The translations under genes were made by a program, and so were the position numbers. DNA of 64,000 nucleotides from Mesocentrotus franciscanus (lineage: Eukaryota > Echinodermata > Echinoidea > Camarodonta > Strongylocentrotidae): NCBI GenBank assembly GCA_037976565.1, contig CP137680.1, forward strand, positions 27,794,873 to 27,858,872, in the 5' to 3' direction. How positions within the stretch are numbered: position 1 is the first letter of the stretch; the number at the start of each line of letters is the position of its first letter. Positions 47,460-61,150 of the stretch are shown one piece after another. The notes below the pieces were generated by a model. It did no database searches, was not told the DNA's origin, and saw nothing but the letters and a program-made list of their open reading frames with translations.

Positions 47460-50400
47460 TGGGTTTTTACAGACGTGTATCAATCAGATATGCCCACTTA
47501 ATCTATTTTTATATACAAATCTCTCTCTCTCTCCTCTCTCTCTCTCTCCCTCTCTCTCGTATTCCCTTTCTTCTTGATGTTAATATTTTCTTAATTTCTC
47601 TTTCTCCCCACCTTGGACCTCTATATCCCCGTCTCTTTCTTTCTTTCTCCTCCCCCCTTCTCTCTCTCTCTCTCTTCCTCTCTCTCCAACTCCCTCTATT
47701 TTTTTCCCCCATCTTGTATGCCTTTTTACCATGCTCTCTCTTTGATAGTGTTCTTACCCCAATCTCCTACTCTCTCCCTCCTTTTCTCTCTCCCACGTTC
47801 ACCTTTCTCGGTTGCTCTTTCCCTTTGCCACCACCTCTCTCTCTATATCCCCCCAAATGTCAACAGTTTGATCAATTTGACTAGGACCTAATTAATTTGA
47901 AAATTTACGACATTTTCTCCCGCGCTGAGACCAGACTATCAAACTCGTCTCGGTATAGATTGAGCGATTGCAACAGATGCCCTCCTATCATTATGTGTCC
48001 CCCGTGGCTCTTATAAGTTCATTGGTTAAACACACACATAGTTTGAAATGATAATCACGGTCTCACTTCCATCTTTTTTATCTCTTTTCGCCGATATCTT
48101 ATTCTTTGATAATTTTTCACCTCACTGTCTCACGTGGTGAAACCTTCAACAGATTAAAATACCAATGAGGATCTCTCTCACGCTCTTTTCAAACTTCTAT
48201 TTTTACTTCGTCATTTTGCATGTAACTGTTAATTAAAGGAACGTTTCAATAGATGGATATGAATATCGTTGATAAAAGCAAAGATTTCCTGAATTATATA
48301 CGGAATTAGGTCGTTATAAGAAAGAATAACGAAGTATTAAAACCGACAATATCGCAGAGCGTGTCTTAAAGTGCGAATCTGCGGCGTGCATGATTATTAT
48401 GGCTGGAATAACAGTATTGAAAAGGTGACGTACGACTAAGAAATATTTAAAATGTCTAAATATAAATGTATTTGGATAATTGAGACATTGACAACTTCAA
48501 CATGAATAGAGAATACAGATTGAGATGATGTGCTTCCAACTCAAAGAGCGAGTTTGGGGAAGGGAGATGACACGTGACCCAATACCTCCGTGATTGGTCC
48601 GCACGTGTAAGAACGTAGGGTGAAAATTAACGCAAAGACACCCTCCCTCTCTCACCCACGACACTCTCATGTTTACACCCACACAACATCACGCACCGCC
48701 CACACACACTCACACACACGGGCACCCATCCCTCACAACCCCCCGCACACATGCTGTGTAAGAACGCCTTCACAGAATTACAGGACTGCCCCGAAAATAT
48801 CCTAAACTACAAAAAAATAAAGTTGAGTACTGGCCATGCGACTAAAATATGAAAGAAACTGTGTGAGCGCAATATGAAAAGGTTGATGGGCGGTACATAC
48901 GCATTGATGTATATATTGTAAGGTTTTTGGAATGTTTACTATGAACAAAATTTGACTCAACCCTACTGAAAATCAAATGTACTGCCCACATAAATGGGTA
49001 TATGGGACCACACAAATATTTGGCAGTAGAAGTGACAGTCTGGTCCGAAAACTTTGGTTTATTTCTCGTCAAAAGCGTTGAAAAGCAATTCTTTTCAGTG
49101 GAAATTATTTTCTAGGTTGACTATATTCCAAACTGACAACTGGCATCCGTAGAACTCTACCCATTGGTACGGGGATAGAAGGATCCTTTTCACTTCCACA
49201 TACGTAACAATGAATAAAAACAGCTTTTTGAAGGGCACTTAATAATAGAAGAGTGCATGCCATGAAAACAAATAATAAACATAAACATTAAAAATGACAG
49301 ATCGACAATCGCGCAATTACGCGGTGACAAAATTAATTACCTATGGGATAGCGAAACCGCGAGTTTCAATCCATCATTTCATGTCCAAAACAACTGCTGC
49401 CATTAATTCAAAATGAGGTCATGTTATTTGTGGCATGCGTTCATCCATTCCTAGTAGATCGTACTCTAAAAGAAAATTATCCATTTCGGTTACTAAGGTA
49501 ATAAGAAATATAGCAAAAACCTTTTTTTTTTCTTCCTTTATTCATTTCAAAAAAAGAAAAAGTTTTGCAATATGAATGGAAAACAGCTGTAATAAGCAAA
49601 TGCTTCCGTCGCAGATTCGATAGCAGGGACGTTTAGATTTTACACGACGAGAACGTGGACTGCCACGGTGACATCCTTTAAGGTAATGTGACGTCCTTTT
49701 AAGGCACTGCCGGGCACGGGCCAGTGCCTTGAAATAATGGCACACGTTGCAGTCCACTACGTCGACGTGCAAATCTGAAAGTCCCTAGCGGTATCACATA
49801 GACCGTTACTAAGTCCGATAACAATCGATTTTCAGCACCCACGTCTGCTACAGACATGACGAAGGTAAAATGCTGCGTGTCCATATAACTATGTTTGGGT
49901 GAAATTTATTCAAGTATTATTCATGTTGCTTAAAATAGATATCAACTCATCGAAAGGGAAGATTGGTAATGAGAAAAGAAAATAGGACGGACACGTTTCA
50001 TACTCATAATAATCCACAATATTGTCGCCATTTTCTCCCACGGACGTATAACAAAATAAGTTAAATGTATCCTCAGGCAAAAATCACGTGTGGGAGCTTA
50101 TTCTATTTTATCCTTGTTTTTTATTCTCTCTGTTCCCCCATTTTATCTCTGTTACCTTTCTCGCCCATTCTCACCCGCTCGTTTCATTCCCCCCTCTCTC
50201 TCTCTCAGATTTTAATTTGTCTTACTCTCTTCCCTCTTCCCTCTTTACAAATACTCCATTCTCTCCATTTCTCCCCATCTTACCTTTTGTCCTTTTCTTT
50301 CTCTCTCTCTCACCCTTTTCTCCCACTCTTTATCCTTTGATCCCTCTCATTCTCTCTCTAATCTAACATTTGACACCCCTCTCTCTCTGTGCCATCTCTG

Positions 50401-50475
50401 TCTCTTGCTTCTCTTTGCCTCTGCGTGATAAAAAATAAAATGTCATGTTCCGCCCCGTCCCACTCTCTATCTCCC

Positions 50476-50514
<39 letters not shown>

Positions 50515-52379
50515 CTCTCCCACATCCCCCTCTCTACCCCCTTACCTCTTCCCACTCTTTCTTTCGCCGTTACCCCTCTGTGGTATTACTTTAGATTTCG
50601 ATCACAGAGTTAGACATTTGACACCATACCGTAATTATCGATTCCCGCGCGCCCGCTCATTTCCAGCTCTATCGATACGCTACCGTCTGCGTAAGATAGC
50701 GTGACTTTGATACACCGAATACATAATGGCGCCGGGTAATTCAAGTCCATTAACCCGAATGCACCCATCGGCAGCCACCCTACCCCATCTCAAAACAATA
50801 TACGGTTTAACGAACGCGCTCAAGGCTCCGGGAGATGGCGTGGAAGAAATTAAAGGAACTCAACGAGGTTAAGTTGAGTTCAGGTTCTGTATTTCAAAAG
50901 AAACTGCTCATTGGTCATTCTAAATGTTACCTTACTTGTTTATTTAGAAATGTGTTGTTATGGTCACCAAAATCTAGTCAATCTCATGAAAGAATGGCTG
51001 AAGATCTAATGAAATGAATTAACGTATGATACTACGATCCCTGGTGACAGGGAGGACCAACTTGATTTTCTTAACTTTCTTTGGTCATTATGCAATTATA
51101 TCTTGTATCTTCTATCAAAATTAATCGGCAGATATTTGTTTAGTCTTGGACATTCTGTGTACTTCTCTGCTGATGTGTTCGTCATTATCAGAACTCGTAC
51201 CACGGCATTCAGTCATGCTGCTCTTTAGATGCTAGAGCTAGATATTTCCAGCTCAGTAGATATATCTTTAAAAATTCTGAATATAAAAATCGTAAAAACT
51301 TGGTAGGCTATTATGCTACGAGACGAGGTTAATTTGACAGATTCGTGCTTCTATCATGAATTGCAAAGTTAAAACGATTTGTCTGTTTCATCATATTTGC
51401 TTCTGATTTCATGAATATAAACCGTTATAAACACCCGAGGGTGTTTATATTTAATGAAATGCAAAGTTCTTAAATGAATACTAAGCTTTGATTAATAAAG
51501 CATAAGGACAGTGAAGTAAAATATTATCTCATCGCTCATTACTTCAAGGATACGAATTATCGATATGTTGTCAGTCCCGCAGGATACAATATTTAATCAA
51601 ATTTGAAACTCTTTAAAACAAATAAAGAGAATCTTGTCGGACTGAAAGGTCTTAAATAATTCTCGTACATCTTCATCAATTCTACCCAGGGGCGGCGGAG
51701 CGTCTTCCAAAGTGTGGGAGGGGCGGGGGCAAAAGGGCACTTTCTGGGAAAAAAGGAACACCTACAAAGGCACCCCTCCCCTTTCCCCCAATCCAGGAGC
51801 GCCGCTTCTGATTCTGCCCTCGGACAAACGCTATAATTGAGTTTGTTTGAAGAAAACAAATTGTCAACTCTCCATCGATGCCTATATAACCCTCAGGTCC
51901 ACATTGAGGTTTTTGTAAATTTACAGGGAGGATTTTCCGGTCACTTGCTCATAAATCGTTACCGATGAATAAGAGGAGCTTTACGTGTGATCTCCGTCAC
52001 ATTATTGATGGATGATCCCAGACAGATAAGCTTGAGGGAAAAATTTCGCAGCACATCGTCCGGTAAATTAGTAATATGCCTAAGGTACCAGCAGCGCCAA
52101 GTGTGTAACTAGGTGAAAAAGATACATAATTAAAAACTTTAAAGGCTACGCAAAGCACGAAGAGGACTAGAGGTGGGTGGTACATAGCCATGGTATATTA
52201 AAATATGTAATCACATGGAGACATTGGTCATGAGTGATGAGATTTTACTATCAGCGAAGTCGGTGGTTTGGGGTCCATTTCTGTGAAGAATATGCTGTAA
52301 AAACACGAATAGTAAACAAGGGATGGATGTAATCATCAGGTATGTTAAAGAGCGTAAGAACAACAAAACAAAAACAATC
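46027..52379. repeat. Right copy of the 6.35 kb duplication
   Basis: Begins inside the left arm of the palindromic MITE and runs, collinear with 39161-45526 (coordinate offset about 6866 at the start and 6853 at the end), to the base before the (ACT)n locus region. It repeats the SINE (46707-47058), TG tract, CT tracts (about 47518-47850 and 50105-50560), TTAA fragment, foldback MITE (49625-49786) and exon candidate of the left copy. Confidence 0.95.
46707..47058 (+). mobile_element. tRNA-derived SINE, copy in right duplicate
   Basis: Same insertion as 39836-40183, with a few extra bases at its head (gtcgtgggctcg against gggctcg) and one fewer ATT unit. Being in the same position in both copies, it predates the divergence of the two copies. 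Confidence 0.9.
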
Positions 52380-52522
52380 AAATAGAGCAAAGAAAAATCA
52401 CGAGGTAATTGAAGACTCTACCTATTTCACTTTGTCTAATTCTACCTCAAGCACCACTGTTGCTGGTCCTGTTGGTACTTCTGCTTCTCCTACAATATTA
52501 CCAATCCTCCTCCTTCACCTAT

Positions 52523-53212
<690 letters not shown>

Positions 53213-53551
53213 TTTTTGCACCCAATCGATAGATGCATTTTTAAGCGGTACTTTCATCACTGCATGGTTTCATCTGTTTCACTAGACTTACAAGTACACA
53301 TGCGTCACACCGTCATCTAGGGTAGATGTCAAGATAGTTGGCCCTGTAAATTATTTAGAACTGATTTGGATAGTATAGCTGTTGAGCCTGTTCGCCATTT
53401 ATGTCGCGAGGCCAGCCTTAGGGTTTTTATGTCTCTATCTTGGTCTCAATATCGCCGAGAACTAATACTAAACGAATATAATAACAAGTTTTCATTATGG
53501 TCTTTAATTTCCCTCCGACCATTTCACGGCTACGACACCATTCTAAAAACA
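53213..53551. other. Intergenic DNA
   Basis: Nothing recognised. Confidence 0.5.
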
Positions 53552-53754
53552 GTTGGGTAAAATGTACGCAATATCGGGTGAAAAAGAAATCAACATGCAT
53601 GTTGGTTGGGTAAGATTTCACACAATATTTGGTAAGGTGTACCCAAAATTGGATAATAAAATGGGTAATCGTTATCCAGTATTGGGTATTGTAATATTTT
53701 ACCTAAGAAACATGCACGTTACATTTTTAGCCAATATTGCATATATTTACCCAG
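53552..53754. mobile_element. Putative MITE with diverged inverted ends
   Basis: The left end ttgggtaaaatgtacgcaat and right end, read in reverse complement as ctgggtaaatatatgcaat, are inverted and stay similar for about 45 bp, to an aacatgcatgtt/aacgtgcatgtt block. The interior has several gggtaa/ttaccc words. No clear target-site duplication. Confidence 0.5.
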
Positions 53755-54989
53755 CCTTTTTCTTCTTCTTAGAGTGCATATATTGACGGGAATAACTAGA
53801 AAGTGCCTTGGAAAATACTGACAGATATAACACAGAGAAACCCAAAGAGAGATAGCAACTCTCTAGCAAGGCATGTAGTATTTATACCACACGTAAATAT
53901 TTAGTGCGAATTTCCGGTCAGTTGCGTATACAGCCATTGAACTGTCAGTAATAGATGTCAGTGTTTGTGTCAGATTTAGCACGCTTCCAGCTGAATTGAT
54001 GAAAGTTGTTTTTCATCATATTGTAATCATTAATAATAACACCGAACAGGAAGGACAAAGGTCAGGAATGACAGCGAATACAAAAAGATGGTACAAACTT
54101 TATATACTAGAGATACACATTACAAGGAGTGTAAACAAATTTAAACAAGAAATGTATATGGACATTATAGTCAATTGCATTATACATTTATCTCGAAGAG
54201 AGTAAGACAAGGAAGAATGTAGTTTTGTGAGAATAAGAGATTAAGGGCACAAATAATAATGTTTAAGTCACGCGATTTCCTTGACTTGAGAGTGAAAACG
54301 AAATGATTAGTGACTTTTGTAGCAATGAAAAGAAAGAAATCAAAAGATTCCTCTCACGTTGTTATCCTTGACCTCTGCACAATGGACCTTGATAATGAGC
54401 GAGATATATTGATCTTTATTTTCTGAAGCGCTACCCTTACCTTTACAGAGACATTATCAACACTTTAACCTAGGAAGCCCCTTAAAATCAATCTCGAACC
54501 ATGATGCTTTATGAATGTAAACCAGGTGACTAGAATCAAAGTGTATTTGATTGAGCTAATCTACAGATCAAGACGTAAACAAATGTGTATTGTAGATATA
54601 TATAACAGTGCACCCCGTCTCATTTCTAATGCCCGCACCATTTTACTTAATATCATGGTTACAGTATTACAGCAGAAGCAAGGACCATCCTCACTTATCA
54701 ATAATCAATCGCCGCTAGTTTGGTTACAGCTGCGCACTGCTCCTTCATCGAGACATTTTTTTTTCCTCTCTAAACAATGGGAACGCATCGAAGATTTGAA
54801 GGGCGTTTATTCAGCAGTGGCATGAATAGGTGACACCTAAACCAGAACCTTGACTGTGAGTAAAGAGATTTGCTCAAGCAATTCCCGGGAATTATGTTGT
54901 TCAGCGTCCACTTGCTAAACGTATCTTTATCGAGCTACCACAAAATTTGTAGCAATGGGAACGCTTTATCTTGCGCTAATATTTGGAAA
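53755..54989. other. Intergenic DNA, no gene recognised
   Basis: Open frames 53996-54205 and 54511-54825 lack identifiable domains. A caatgggaacgc word occurs at about 54775 and again at about 54953, possibly an outlying part of the next repeat. Confidence 0.45.
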
Positions 54990-55700
54990 GCGTGTTTGAA
55001 GGAGAGACGTGATATGACGATGAGCTCATTCAGAAGCTTGGCTCCGAATAGATCAATTCGCTTCTAAAAGATAACACATGGGTGTCCATACTGTTCAAAA
55101 GACCACTTTCAGAGTCACAGAGACGCATATATTTGTTGGAGTAGAGACGTGAGTTGGTGACGAGTTCATCAGAAGTGTAACTGCTGATCAATGCACTTCG
55201 GAAAATACGAAAAACCGTGCGGGAGGAGGGGGTGGCTCCTTCAAACACCAACTTCCGAAGACTTCCTTACGGTAAGACTATAGGCATAGCGTTTGAGAAG
55301 TAGAGGCTTATTGGTAGGCTTATTCAGAAGCTTGGCGGTGAATAAATCAATCCATTTCGGGAAACGAGACGAATATCCACTTTTAAAGCCACGCGATTGG
55401 GTTTTCTTACAATAAGCTCTCCGGATAGTGTTGTGGAAGTAGGGATAAGAACTGGTGACGAGCTCATTCAGGAACTTGACTCTGAATAGATCAACTCGCT
55501 TTTAAAACAGGACTGTAATTGGTGGTTGGGGGGCATACTTCCCCCCCAAAAAAAAAAAAAAAAAAAAAACGAAACCATAGGAATTCACCTTTTTTACAAC
55601 AAGCCCTGGAAGACGTTGCGGATGCAAAGATCTGAATCGGTGACTATAGTTCATTCAAACGCTTCACTTTGAATAGATCAATTCGCTTCGGAAAACTGGG
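54990..55700. repeat. Diverged tandem repeat, five units
   Basis: Blocks like gacgagctcattcagaagct followed by a gaatagatcaattcgctt block recur near 55018, 55155, 55318, 55455 and 55642, giving a unit of about 135-185 bp. Between them are similar gtagagacgtgagttggtga-type leads. A poly-A run of about 20 bp sits at about 55550-55569. Non-coding. Confidence 0.65.
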
Positions 55701-57700
55701 GTAGGGGCGTGACACACACTATACAAACATTCCCTTTGTAAACAGCAGACGTATTTAATTAAATCTATAAATGCTATGAGGTGGTATCAGGTTCAGGGAC
55801 TAACTGAAGTTCACAATACTCATGATGGAATCAATAACGAGCAAAATAAGGTTTGCACTTTTCCTGGAAAGGGGCACATTATGCTATTGATGACATCATG
55901 AAGGACACCCGAGTATTTTCGGGGGGACACAAGACGTCCCAGAAAATAATCGTTATGAAGCAAAATGTAAAATAGTTTCTTACGTTTTTTGGTCTCTAAA
56001 AGGTGAAAATAAATTGTCATCCGTGGGTAGGGGGCATTTTGGGGAAAACAAGTGGGCCTAATTGCCTTTTGCACAACTTCCTCCCCCTATAAAACCACCT
56101 TGGTGTCATCGAAAATTTGTCAAATATTACAGTCATTATGTACCAATTCGTATTATTAGAACAAAATGAAGCTTAGCTGCCAGATCAGTCAATATTATCC
56201 AAAGTCTTTTAAAAATGTATTACAAAAATGACTTGAGGGGATGGGGAGAAAGGGGGCGGTAAATTGTAGATTAGAGAGGTAATGAGAGGGATCAAAGGAT
56301 AAAGAGTTGGAGAAAAGTGTGAGAGAACCCTGCATCATTTTAGAATTGTGTGATTTGCGTGTGCACATTTCTTCTCTTCATATTTTTATTTCCAATCACC
56401 AGTATTATATTTTTATACAAGTACGTTTATTAAGTATTCAGCATTTTCATTATGAAGTTAGCATATTGTAATTCATTTAGGCTTAGTCTAGATATCTTAC
56501 ATTTTTAAAATTTAAGTTATCGGAAAACAGTTATTGAGTTGACTTCATATTCATTTGCATAAATGTTTATATTTGAAAACATGATAAGACATTTTTTAAA
56601 TATGTACTTCAAAAAATTCTTCTTCAATCAAACAAACTTTGTTGTCGTACTTGAAAATTTTAGACAGGGCTTTGAACGTCAAACTGTGAATTTATTTATC
56701 ATCACCACAACACTTGCACTCTCTTGCGCTCTCTCCTGATTAACCCGTCTTGTTTTTAAAAACTTCAAATTTATATAAGTGCCTTAATTACAGTTAGTTA
56801 AAAAAAAAAGACTCATTGATTTAAATCTGTTGACATCTCATCAAAGGGTTTATCATCTCCATCGTCGAATTATTTTGTTATAATAAGTACAGACATAGAG
56901 AGTTAAATAGGTAAGATTTACAGAAAATTCCATCTTATAATTTGTTCCTCATCGAAATTTGATATTATTTAAGTTAATATTATTAAAGATTTTAAAGTAG
57001 GACGATCTGTCTGACACCCAAACAAATAGAATCTATTGGTCGATATCGGAAGTTGTTATTTCCTCTTTACAGATCTTCCTACTATTGTACTTGTTTTTAT
57101 TAAATCTCACTGGAATTTTGGATGATTTCAAGGAGCTTATCAGTAAACAAAGAAAAATGAGAGTGTCCCTTTTCCTCTCTTCCTCCTTTTCTTTCCTCTC
57201 GTACAAGTACCCCTCGATCCCATTCACCTTTTATCTTTCATACATTACTCATTCTTATCGATTTTATTGAGTTTCTCCCGCTTGTGGTTAAACCAGGCTA
57301 TTCGGGAAATCAGAGCAAATCCATATTCTCAATTTTTGAAATATGAGCCATGAATTAAAGATATATGTCTCTCGTGGGATAACCAGGAGCATCCGTTAAT
57401 CTTTACATTTTCTTGTGCTTGCTTAAAGTGATCAAAACAGCTGGAAAATATGTTTTCCTTCTAAAGACAAGTGTAGTTTTAGTGGATCACAAAATGGACA
57501 ATGAAAAAACAAGAACCGGACGAGATTCATGAATAGACTAATAAATTAAATACAAAAAGGGTTAGTTGTGGTGTTAGGTTATTTGTTAAGCGTACCAAAC
57601 AAGGATTGTGATATGTGCGCAATTAACAAAATTCATGTTAGTTTATACAACTCACTCCCAGATCCTAATCAAATGATTGGTCATGCGCGGTCACGTGTGA
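55701..57700. other. AT-rich intergenic DNA with one shared repeat piece
   Basis: 56230-56327 is the inverted counterpart of part of the CT-rich region at 43453-43530: the 24 bp at 56281-56304 is an exact reverse complement and similarity extends on both sides. The rest is unremarkable AT-rich DNA. Confidence 0.5.
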
Positions 57701-57720
57701 TTCAATTACTGATCCTATTG

Positions 57721-57744
57721 CACGCTTTTTCATGAAAAAGCGTG
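57721..57744. repeat. Perfect 24 bp palindrome
   Basis: cacgctttttca followed by its exact reverse complement tgaaaaagcgtg, with no spacer. It lies about 70 bp outside the large inverted repeat that follows. Confidence 0.95.
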
Positions 57745-57816
57745 AAATATTTTCCAGTACTATCCAACAATTTTTCAGTGCCGCGCAGTAGTGCGCGTAG
57801 AGGTTAGAGCGCTCAA

Positions 57817-58454
57817 TACGTGCCTTCACGGTTGTTTCATCGCAAAGCATGCCGGGACAGATTTCTAGTCCGGCAGTAGATTTTCACCTTCGTCGCGATC
57901 AGCTGTTCCATTGCCAACAACGGGATTTTTATCCTGTCGAATCAACATCATAATCTTGTACAGGATCCGTTATTCTGCAGTGAATTTCTTTCATTCCAGT
58001 ATAACTTGTACGGTTAGAAACCAAAGTTTGTGATTATGTATTTTTATGACGATCCTTCAAAAATAAAGCTGATAATACGAGGTAAAGTGGGCTAATGAGA
58101 GTGGGTTCCGCTGTATGAATTTATAGTCCCATATGTTCAAATGTGTGTGTGTGCAGTTTGCGTCGATGGTTTGCCTTATTAAACTGCTTAACATTCGTGT
58201 TTTAGGTTGAAGGATCGTCATAAATAATACATAATCACAGACTTTAGTTTATTACCGTACAAATGATACTGGAATGAAAAAAAATCACTGCAGAATGACG
58301 GATCCTGTACAAGATTATGAAGTCATGTTGATTCGACAGGATAACAATCCCGTTGTTGGCAATGGAAAAGCTGATCGCGGCGAAGCTGAAAATCTACTGC
58401 GTACTAGAATCTGTCCCGGCATGCTTTGCGATGAAACAACCGTGAAGGCACGTA
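57817..58454. mobile_element. Large inverted repeat, about 245 bp arms
   Basis: Arm 57817-58060 and arm 58207-58454 are reverse complements with scattered substitutions and small indels, separated by a 146 bp spacer (58061-58206). Weaker inverted similarity continues outward for some tens of bases. The open frames 57665-57850 (minus) and 58274-58516 (plus) share MLCDETTVKARI only because they read opposite arms; a five-base indel breaks the longer frame in the left arm. Most likely a non-autonomous DNA transposon with long terminal repeats, or a palindromic duplication. Confidence 0.8.
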
Positions 58455-58665
58455 TACTGCGTGTATACACATGGGCCTATTCTTGCGCAGCACTATGCGT
58501 AAATGGGTATAGATAGAGGTGCGCTAGCTATATCTATACTTATGTGTGCGCACTAAATTGAGACTTATTAAAACTTGAGATTTATTTGTCAGCCATAAAC
58601 TGTCACGAAATAATCTTGAATTAATTATTTTTACATCAAATAACAAGGATCTAGGAGTTTCGTTG

Positions 58666-58842
58666 TATAAAACAAATGATGCATGTTTTCATTAGTTCAT
58701 TATACGATCTATCCGCCCTCGTTGATGTTGTGTGTATCAATCGCACTCAGCCTAACGGCTTCGTGCAACAGATACACACAGCCTCAACTCGAGTGCGGAT
58801 AGATCGTATAATGAACTCATGCGCATGCATCATATTTTGTAT
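58666..58842. mobile_element. Hairpin MITE, about 70 bp arms
   Basis: Arm 58666-58738 and arm 58771-58842 are inverted with modest divergence; the most conserved part is agttcattatacgatctatc. Both outer ends carry TATA-like sequence compatible with a TA target site, which would suggest a mariner- or Harbinger-type origin; this is inference. Confidence 0.7.
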
Positions 58843-59509
58843 AATATACAGCTAGTTATATCTATACCAGAAATGTTGGAAGGGATTGTACACTGCATAT
58901 CTAATGATTTTTGTAATCTAATTTTATTAGTAGACATAGGACATTGTTATTCAAGTCAGTTTATCCATCTACTGCTGATGATGCACAACAAAATTTATTA
59001 GGCGACATAACTACGCATACATAAAACAAACCTCTATCTAATCTCACACACATTGTGTCAGACAAATTATTGTTTTGTATAATAATCTAAATTTATTCAT
59101 TATCTGTATCCATTGCTAGGTAGGGCTTTTTTTTTGGGGGGGGGGAGACCCCCATCCACTCTTTGAGACGGTCGTTTCCACGATTTAAGTCTTTCGCATC
59201 AAGAGGCATTGCTGTTTATACGGGCGCAGGGTGATCATTCTCCAATCGAATTACACAAGAACGAAAAAAAGAGGACTGGGGAAGGAAAAAGGGAGGCAAC
59301 ATGAAAAGAGCATTATTATGAGCCTCTCCCACAATCTACGCTCGTCAGATGACATTATTTTCTCGCATTTCATCCACTTCCTTCGTAAAATAGGTGCAAT
59401 TTCACCTTATACCAGTGCACTCCTGAATGGAATAGGATCCACGGTGCGCATCTGTCTTCGGACGGTCAACCCCTACTCATCATCACCCTTTCCACCAGTC
59501 CTTCTCTCC
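58843..59509. other. Intergenic DNA
   Basis: A T/G homopolymer stretch lies near 59128-59145. No gene recognised. Confidence 0.5.
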
Positions 59510-59850
59510 ATTACTATCTCCATACACACTTTCATTCCCTTCCTCCCCCTCTCTCCGCTATCTCTTTCTTCTCTCTCCATCCCTATCTCGATCCCTCTCT
59601 CCATCCTTTAGTTTTCTTCACGCGCTCCCTCTCTTTCTCTCCCTCTCTCTCACCCACCCACACACACTCACGCACACCCACACACACACACACGCACATA
59701 CACTCAACTCTCTCTTCTTTCTTTCCTCTTTCTCCCCTCTCTCAGTCGTCCTTCCCCCTCCCTCCGTCTCCCTCTCTCCCATCTCTCTATGAACCCCCCA
59801 GCCCCTCCCACCATCTTCTCCAACCCTAAAAGGTCTCTCCCCTTTCTCCC
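59510..59850. repeat. CT/CA-rich tract
   Basis: CT-rich sequence with an (AC)n segment at about 59652-59703. Confidence 0.85.
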
Positions 59851-60934
59851 TTCCTCCTAACGTTGGTCATTAACCCGGCCACCGACCACATCACGACGAG
59901 CAAAATGAGTTCACGGTTGGTGTACACTACACCATTAGCATCGCAAATCACATCACAGGGGACCACGGATCAATAGCAGATAGCACATAGCCTAAAAGCG
60001 TCCAGGATCACTTGGGGATGGTGATTCGGGATTAAGGTTAAGGCTCTCGTGGACCGAATTCATGACAATGAGGGATGGTTGATGGTGGAAGGAATGGGGT
60101 GGTCAAATCTGAATCCATTTGTTTTGATATTCGTTTTAACTGGTTCATTCAATATTATTTGGAGGGTGCACATGCACAGAACGGTTCATGATTTTAACTT
60201 CCTGTTAAAATTCAACAGGGGAGTGTTTTGGGAGAATCCCCTATCAAGTACCAAGTAGATATGCATGTAACACTAAGTACCAACAAAAGATCATTACTGT
60301 TTTGTTTTATTCATAGCCTTAGCTGCAGCCGTTTTAAAATGTTTGTGATGAGAATGTGACACAGCCTTTCACACCCCGTTGATTAGAGCTTTACACCGAG
60401 ATGGAGAAGAAGGCGAAGGCGCATAACGTGCTGGGACGCGTTCGTCTCCCTCCTCTGCTCTCTTTCACTTTCCCTCTAACATTTTTTCTCTCGTTCTCTC
60501 TGCAATCTCCCTACCTCTATAGTTCCCCAACCTCCATTTCAATCCCTCCCCCTTTTTTCACATCTCTCGTCTCTTTTTATTTCATTATGTCTGTTCCTCT
60601 TTTAGTTTTTTCTCCTTCTTCTTCCCTCCTCATGATCTCCCACTTTATCCCTTCTCTATTATACATCTTTATTACTTTATGTTGTCCCCTTCTTTTTCTC
60701 CCTCTTTCTCTTCCTCCGTCCTTTAATCACACCTCTCCTTTTTTTTCTAGCCGAAATAGCTTTTTAACCCAGAAAAGAAGCTCTACCTCACGTAGATCAC
60801 AATAAGTTGCGACAACCAGACGTTCCCTGAACTATTTCTAGTGGAAGGCGAAAAAACACCTGAAAGAAAGCATTTCTCGGTGGTAAACACCTTTTAGAGA
60901 ATAAACAAGACACAGGCAAGCTCAAAGAAAAAGA
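59851..60934. other. Intergenic DNA, pyrimidine-rich in part
   Basis: 60440-60760 is pyrimidine-rich and gives a low-complexity 134-codon frame (60401-60805). No gene recognised. Confidence 0.5.
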
Positions 60935-61150
60935 AAAAAAGAGGGGGAGAGAGAAGGGGGACGTAGCGAGAGAAAAGTTAGAGAAAGAGAGAGAGGGGTG
61001 GGAAAGGGAGAGAGAAAGGGAGGGAGAAAAAGAGGGAGAGAGAGAGAGAGAGAGAGAGTGGGAGATAGAGAGGGGAGAGACATATAGATTTTTTTTTTAA
61101 AGAGCGAAAGACAGAAAGAGAGAGAGAGAGAGAGAGTGTGAGAGTGAGGA
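60935..61150. repeat. GA-rich tract
   Basis: (GA)n with GGGA variants and a short T run near 61091. Confidence 0.9.

Noticed and set aside
39161..52379. A genuine recent tandem gene duplication
   Set aside because: No gene lies in the block, and the 500 N placeholder plus break points at a hairpin and a microsatellite fit a haplotype overlap better. It cannot be excluded without reads.
58274..58516. An 80-codon frame sharing a peptide with 57665-57850
   Set aside because: The shared peptide comes from the two arms of one inverted repeat; the left arm has a frame-breaking indel and there is no recognised domain.
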